A stretch of 64,000 bases of DNA from the NCBI RefSeq assembly GCF_026342405.1, contig NZ_JAPEMU010000001.1:3038001-3102000 (forward strand), given 5' to 3'. The notes below the pieces were generated by a model, which did not search any database, was not told the DNA's origin, and saw nothing but the letters and a program-made list of their open reading frames with translations. The DNA is from Kitasatospora sp. NBC_00240 (GTDB lineage Bacteria; Actinomycetota; Actinomycetes; Streptomycetales; Streptomycetaceae). Shown here piece by piece: positions 62,229 through 64,000 of the stretch; position 1 is the first letter of the stretch, and each line of letters begins with the position of its first letter. A program made the position numbers and the translations under genes.

Positions 62229-64000
62229 TGGCAGAGCCGAGCGAGCGGATCGTGCGTGACCGGCCCTGGCTGATGCGCACCTACGCGGGACACTCCACCG
62301 CGAGCGACTCCAACGCGCTGTACCGCAAGAACCTCGCCAAGGGGCAGACCGGCCTCTCGGTGGCCTTCGACCTGCCGACCCAGACGGGCTACGACTCCGA
62401 CCACGTCCTCGCCCGCGGCGAGGTCGGCCGGGTCGGCGTCCCGGTGGGCCACGTCGGGGACATGCGGACCCTGTTCGACGGCATCCCGCTCGAACAGACC
62501 AACACCTCGATGACGATCAACGCCACCGCGATGTGGCTGCTGGCGCTCTACCAGGTGGTCGCCGAGGAGCAGGGCGCCGACATCGCCAAGCTCACCGGCA
62601 CCACCCAGAACGACATCGTCAAGGAGTACCTCTCGCGCGGGACGCACGTCTTCCCGCCCGGCCCGTCCGTCCGACTAATCACCGACATGATCGCCTACAC
62701 GGTCGGCAACATCCCCAAGTGGAACCCGATCAACATCTGCAGCTACCACCTGCAGGAGGCCGGGGCCACCCCGGTCCAGGAGATCGCCTACGCGATGTGC
62801 ACCGCGATCTCCGTGCTGGACGCCGTCCGCGACTCCGGCCAGGTGCCGGCCGAGCGGATGGGCGAGGTGGTCGCCCGGATCTCCTTCTTCGTGAACGCCG
62901 GCGTGCGCTTCGTCGAGGAGATGTGCAAGATGCGCGCCTTCGCCCAGCTCTGGGAGAAGGTCACCCTGGAGCGCTACGGCATCCAGGACGCCAAGCAGCG
63001 CCGGTTCCGGTACGGCGTGCAGGTCAACTCGCTCGGCCTGACCGAGGCCCAGCCGGAGAACAACGTCCAGCGGATCGTCCTGGAGATGCTGGCCGTCACC
63101 CTCTCCAAGGACGCCCGCGCCCGCGCCGTCCAGCTGCCGGCCTGGAACGAGGCCCTCGGCCTGCCCCGCCCGTGGGACCAGCAGTGGTCGCTGCGGATCC
63201 AGCAGGTGCTGGCCTACGAGTCCGACCTGCTGGAGTACGGCGACATCTTCAACGGCTCCGAGGTCATCGAGACCAAGACGGCCGCGCTGCTGGCCGGCGC
63301 CGAGGCGGAGATCGCCAAGGTGCTGGAGATGGGCGGGGTCATCCCGGCCGTCGAGTCCGGCTACCTGAAGTCCAACCTGGTCTCCTCGCACGCCGAGCGG
63401 CGGGCCAGGATCGAGTCCGGCGAGGACAAGATCGTCGGGGTCAACTGCTTCGACACCACCGAGGAGAGCCCGCTCACGGCCGACCTCGACACCGCGATCA
63501 TGGTGGTCGACCCGGCCTCCGAGCAGTCGGTGCTGGGCGCGCTCAAGAAGTGGCGGGAGAACCGCGACGAGAGCGCCGTCCAGAGCGCCCTGGAGCAGCT
63601 GCGGGCGACCGCGGTCACCTCGGACAACCTGATGCCCGCCACGCTGGCCTGCGCCCGCGCGGGGGTCACCACCGGCGAGTGGTCCTTCGCCCTGCGGGAC
63701 GTCTTCGGTGAGTACCGCGCGCCCACCGGCGTCGGAGGCGCCCCGGTCGCGGTCGCGGCCGAGCCCGGCGGCGAGCTGGCCGCCGTCCGCGAGGCGGTGG
63801 CCGCCACGGCCGCCGAGCTGGGCGCCGGCAAGCTGCGCCTGCTGGTCGGCAAGCCCGGCCTGGACGGGCACTCCAACGGCGCCGAGCAGATCGCCGTCCG
63901 GGCCCGCGACGCCGGCTTCGAGGTGGTCTACCAGGGCATCCGGCTGACGCCCGAGCAGATCGTCTCCGCCGCCGTCGCGGAGGACGTGCACTGCGTGGGT
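62228..64000 (+). CDS. meaA: Ethylmalonyl-CoA mutase-like protein MeaA (3' end outside window)
   Basis: 591 codons are present and run off the window end. The N-terminal barrel ([38 protein letters not shown]) belongs to methylmalonyl-CoA mutase homologues, and [23 protein letters not shown] is the B12-binding DxHxxG motif. MeaA/Ecm rearranges ethylmalonyl-CoA to methylsuccinyl-CoA, after CcrA. Its ATG overlaps the ccrA stop by one base, so the two are co-translated. Confidence 0.93.
   Translation, partial: MAEPSERIVRDRPWLMRTYAGHSTASDSNALYRKNLAKGQTGLSVAFDLPTQTGYDSDHVLARGEVGRVGVPVGHVGDMRTLFDGIPLEQTNTSMTINATAMWLLALYQVVAEEQGADIAKLTGTTQNDIVKEYLSRGTHVFPPGPSVRLITDMIAYTVGNIPKWNPINICSYHLQEAGATPVQEIAYAMCTAISVLDAVRDSGQVPAERMGEVVARISFFVNAGVRFVEEMCKMRAFAQLWEKVTLERYGIQDAKQRRFRYGVQVNSLGLTEAQPENNVQRIVLEMLAVTLSKDARARAVQLPAWNEALGLPRPWDQQWSLRIQQVLAYESDLLEYGDIFNGSEVIETKTAALLAGAEAEIAKVLEMGGVIPAVESGYLKSNLVSSHAERRARIESGEDKIVGVNCFDTTEESPLTADLDTAIMVVDPASEQSVLGALKKWRENRDESAVQSALEQLRATAVTSDNLMPATLACARAGVTTGEWSFALRDVFGEYRAPTGVGGAPVAVAAEPGGELAAVREAVAATAAELGAGKLRLLVGKPGLDGHSNGAEQIAVRARDAGFEVVYQGIRLTPEQIVSAAVAEDVHCVG

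Overview
The window is 64 kb of very high-GC DNA with strongly GC-biased third codon positions, many GTG/TTG starts and several apparently leaderless promoters. Gene content is typical of Streptomycetaceae: Gbn-type nucleoid protein, DUF3099, CebR-boxed cellulases, WXG-type proteins and the ethylmalonyl-CoA pathway. The crotonyl-CoA carboxylase/reductase carries the CO2-pocket residues known from the Kitasatospora setae enzyme at identical positions (N81, F170, E171, H365), so Kitasatospora or a close relative is my best guess. This is inferred, not proven. I saw no tRNA, rRNA, CRISPR array, insertion sequence or prophage; it looks like chromosomal core with accessory islands.

Layout. 1-1.1 kb: start of an MFS transporter divergent from a GntR/FCD regulator, with a palindrome over the transporter start. 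1.2-4.7 kb: a three-gene unit of WXG100-like protein, large WXG-like protein and membrane-anchored protein. 4.9-6.4 kb: fabG-fabI (FAS II). 6.7-13.3 kb: metallo-beta-lactamase-fold hydrolase, a frameshifted TPR-like gene, tldD-tldE, kptA, a GlsB-like membrane protein and DUF3099. 13.6-20.4 kb: small Cys/His protein, moaA, acetate-type symporter with DUF485 partner, zinc alcohol dehydrogenase, DnaQ-BRCT exonuclease, SURF1. 20.5-26.6 kb: MerR-thioredoxin pair, atypical SDR, five-gene Asp23/AmaP envelope-stress operon, enoyl-CoA hydratase, gbn. 27.0-29.9 kb: ABC-F protein with a possible leader peptide, and a secreted beta-propeller-like protein.

30.4-41.7 kb is an exopolysaccharide locus. A secreted GH26-like hydrolase on the plus strand converges on a tightly coupled minus-strand operon: phosphoglycosyltransferase, O-antigen-ligase/polymerase-like protein, MurJ/Wzx-like flippase, polysaccharide deacetylase, GT4 glycosyltransferase, Wzz-like chain-length protein and FemAB/GNAT-like transferase. 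A second GT4 gene lies upstream under its own promoter. 42.0-46.8 kb: SRPBCC protein, then an ABC-2 exporter (ATPase and two permeases) divergent from an HxlR-peroxiredoxin fusion regulator; the intergenic region holds a 40-bp array of four half-sites.

46.8-54.5 kb: HipA-like kinase, subtilisin, then divergent secreted cellulases (CBM2-Ig-GH48 and CBM2-GH5), each with a sigma70-type promoter and a CebR-type box. 54.5-57.1 kb: glutamine synthetase-like gene and amidohydrolase. 57.7-64.0 kb: tandem-duplicated 3-hydroxyacyl-CoA dehydrogenase, TetR regulator, ccrA and ethylmalonyl-CoA mutase-like meaA (cut by the window end), forming the ethylmalonyl-CoA pathway. A palindrome fills the spacer of the ccrA promoter and recurs in the 3' end of the TetR gene.

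The strongest candidates for undescribed biology are the leader peptide with competing hairpins before the ABC-F gene, the HxlR-peroxiredoxin/ABC exporter switch with its operator array, and the TetR-ccrA operator pair.
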